Positions 4,872 to 5,554 of a stretch of DNA of 5,554 bases are shown piece by piece; position 1 is the stretch's first letter; each line of letters starts with the position of its first letter. Under the pieces are notes generated by a model. That model was not told where the DNA came from and did no database searches. It was given only the letters and a program-made list of their open reading frames with translations. The position numbers and the translations under genes were made by a program. Origin of the DNA: an uncultured Pseudomonadota bacterium (GTDB taxonomy: Bacteria > Pseudomonadota > Gammaproteobacteria > Burkholderiales > SG8-39); the NCBI GenBank assembly GCA_903864555.1, contig CAIPGJ010000045.1, positions 1 through 5,554 of the forward strand, in the 5' to 3' direction.

Positions 4872-5554
4872 TTACCGTTCGATGCGGTTGATGCGGGCTT
4901 CCACCATCACCTTGCCGTCCCGGGCCAGACAGATGGCGCCCCACTGGTCGCTGCGTTCCTCGACCATCACGGTGAAAGTGTCGTCCCAGAAGATGGGTCG
5001 CAGGAAGAAGATATCCAGGTCCAGTTGCCGCGGTTTGAAATGGCGCCAGATCTCCGCGCTGAGGTAGCGCATGCCCTGGCTGCCGCCCATGATGGGGGCG
5101 CGATAGCCGCTTTTCTTCGCCACTTCCGGATCGGTGTGCACCGGATTGTTCGGGCCGGTGAAGGCGGTGACGCATTCGGGCGTGAGCGTGATGCGGTTTA
5201 CTTCCTTCAGCACGCTGATGTCCTGGATCACCGGCACCGGCTTGTGCCCGGTGCCGCGCACAGCGGCCTTGGCCGGGTCCGGGCGCAGCGATTTGCGCGT
5301 GGAGGTGATGGCGCGCGTGCCGTCGGCACCGGCAAACCAGGTCTCGCTGAAGGCCACGCGGCCGCGCGGCACCTCGTCCACTCTGAGGATGCCACCGCCC
5401 ACGGTGATTTCCTCGCCGAGCGACAGCGGCCGGTGCATGGTGATGGTCTGGGCCATGTTCACCGCGCCATTGGCGCTTATGCCATTGCGCACACCCTCGA
5501 GTATGGCCAGGGTGATGAAGGCGATGGGGTCGATCTCCTCGCCGAAGATGGCCG
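4872..5554 (-). CDS. MaoC-like double-hotdog protein, copy 2 (N-terminus outside window)
   Basis: The frame enters at the right edge (AIFGEEIDPIAFITLAILEGVRNG) and ends at a TAA (4874-4872), giving 227 complete codons counting... to the stop, 226 residues; comparison with copy 1 suggests about 41 N-terminal residues lie outside. The two copies align without gaps, about 159 of 226 identical by hand count. Shared blocks are EGVRNG, NGAVNM, RKSLRPDPAKAAVRGTG, SGYRAPIMGGSQ, RYLSAEIWRHF, FLRPIFWD and KVMVEARINRIE. The MaoC/hydratase-2 region reads T-G-P-N-N-P-V-H: Gly, Asn, Pro and His are closer to the classic SGDxNPLH signature than in copy 1, but the catalytic Asp position is again Pro. A GTG at 5492 is internal, not the start, because homology continues upstream of it. 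Enzyme function on an acyl-CoA is likely; the exact reaction is not settled. Confidence 0.87.
   Translation of the reverse strand, partial: AIFGEEIDPIAFITLAILEGVRNGISANGAVNMAQTITMHRPLSLGEEITVGGGILRVDEVPRGRVAFSETWFAGADGTRAITSTRKSLRPDPAKAAVRGTGHKPVPVIQDISVLKEVNRITLTPECVTAFTGPNNPVHTDPEVAKKSGYRAPIMGGSQGMRYLSAEIWRHFKPRQLDLDIFFLRPIFWDDTFTVMVEERSDQWGAICLARDGKVMVEARINRIER
5044..5111. repeat. Near-identical DNA block shared by the two MaoC-like genes (copy 2)
   Basis: Partner of the block at 2274-2341, in the same orientation. The rest of the two genes is less alike at the DNA level, so this segment is either under strong protein constraint or has been kept alike by gene conversion. Confidence 0.85.

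Noticed and set aside
4606..5175. Upstream extension of the synthetase frame
   Set aside because: It runs out of frame through the Bug tail and MaoC copy 2, both recognisable in their own frame; the true start has its own ribosome site.

Overview
The window looks like a piece of a high-GC betaproteobacterial chromosome, most likely Burkholderiales (Bordetella, Achromobacter or comamonad type). The reasons are the GC-rich wobble positions, the Bug/TctC periplasmic binding proteins that are greatly expanded in that group, and a catabolic acyl-CoA operon of the kind seen there. This placement is inference from gene content; there is no rRNA or other marker.

Layout. At the left edge, on the + strand, is the C-terminal half of a Bug/TctC solute receptor (1-506). 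Four bases later it meets, tail to tail, a run of minus-strand genes that fills the rest of the window. In transcription order (right to left) these are: a MaoC-like double-hotdog protein entered from the right edge (4872-5554, N-terminus missing); a 60-codon reading frame that is only the C-terminal tail of a Bug receptor (4626-4808); a CoA-binding/NDP-forming acyl-CoA synthetase alpha-type protein (3175-4605); a 269-base gap; a second, full-length MaoC-like paralogue (2102-2905); and an acyl-CoA carboxylase carboxyltransferase subunit (511-2064). Most of these start behind a clear Shine-Dalgarno sequence. Except for the 269-base gap, spacing is 20 to 63 bases, so they look co-transcribed, with the main promoter outside the window to the right.

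How it may work together. The set reads as a route for an organic acid: capture by a periplasmic receptor, activation to a CoA thioester, hydration/dehydration or another hotdog step, and carboxylation or decarboxylation of the acyl-CoA. The substrate cannot be told from the sequence. Three parts are incomplete here: the synthetase has no ATP-grasp (beta) partner, the carboxylase has no biotin carboxylase/BCCP partner, and the Bug gene inside the operon is reduced to its tail.

The points most worth a second look are the two MaoC-like paralogues (about 70% identical by hand count, no gaps), which both carry Pro where hydratase-2 enzymes have the catalytic Asp, and the Bug tail kept as an intact small frame within the operon. 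No RNA genes, CRISPR arrays, insertion sequences or attachment sites were seen.
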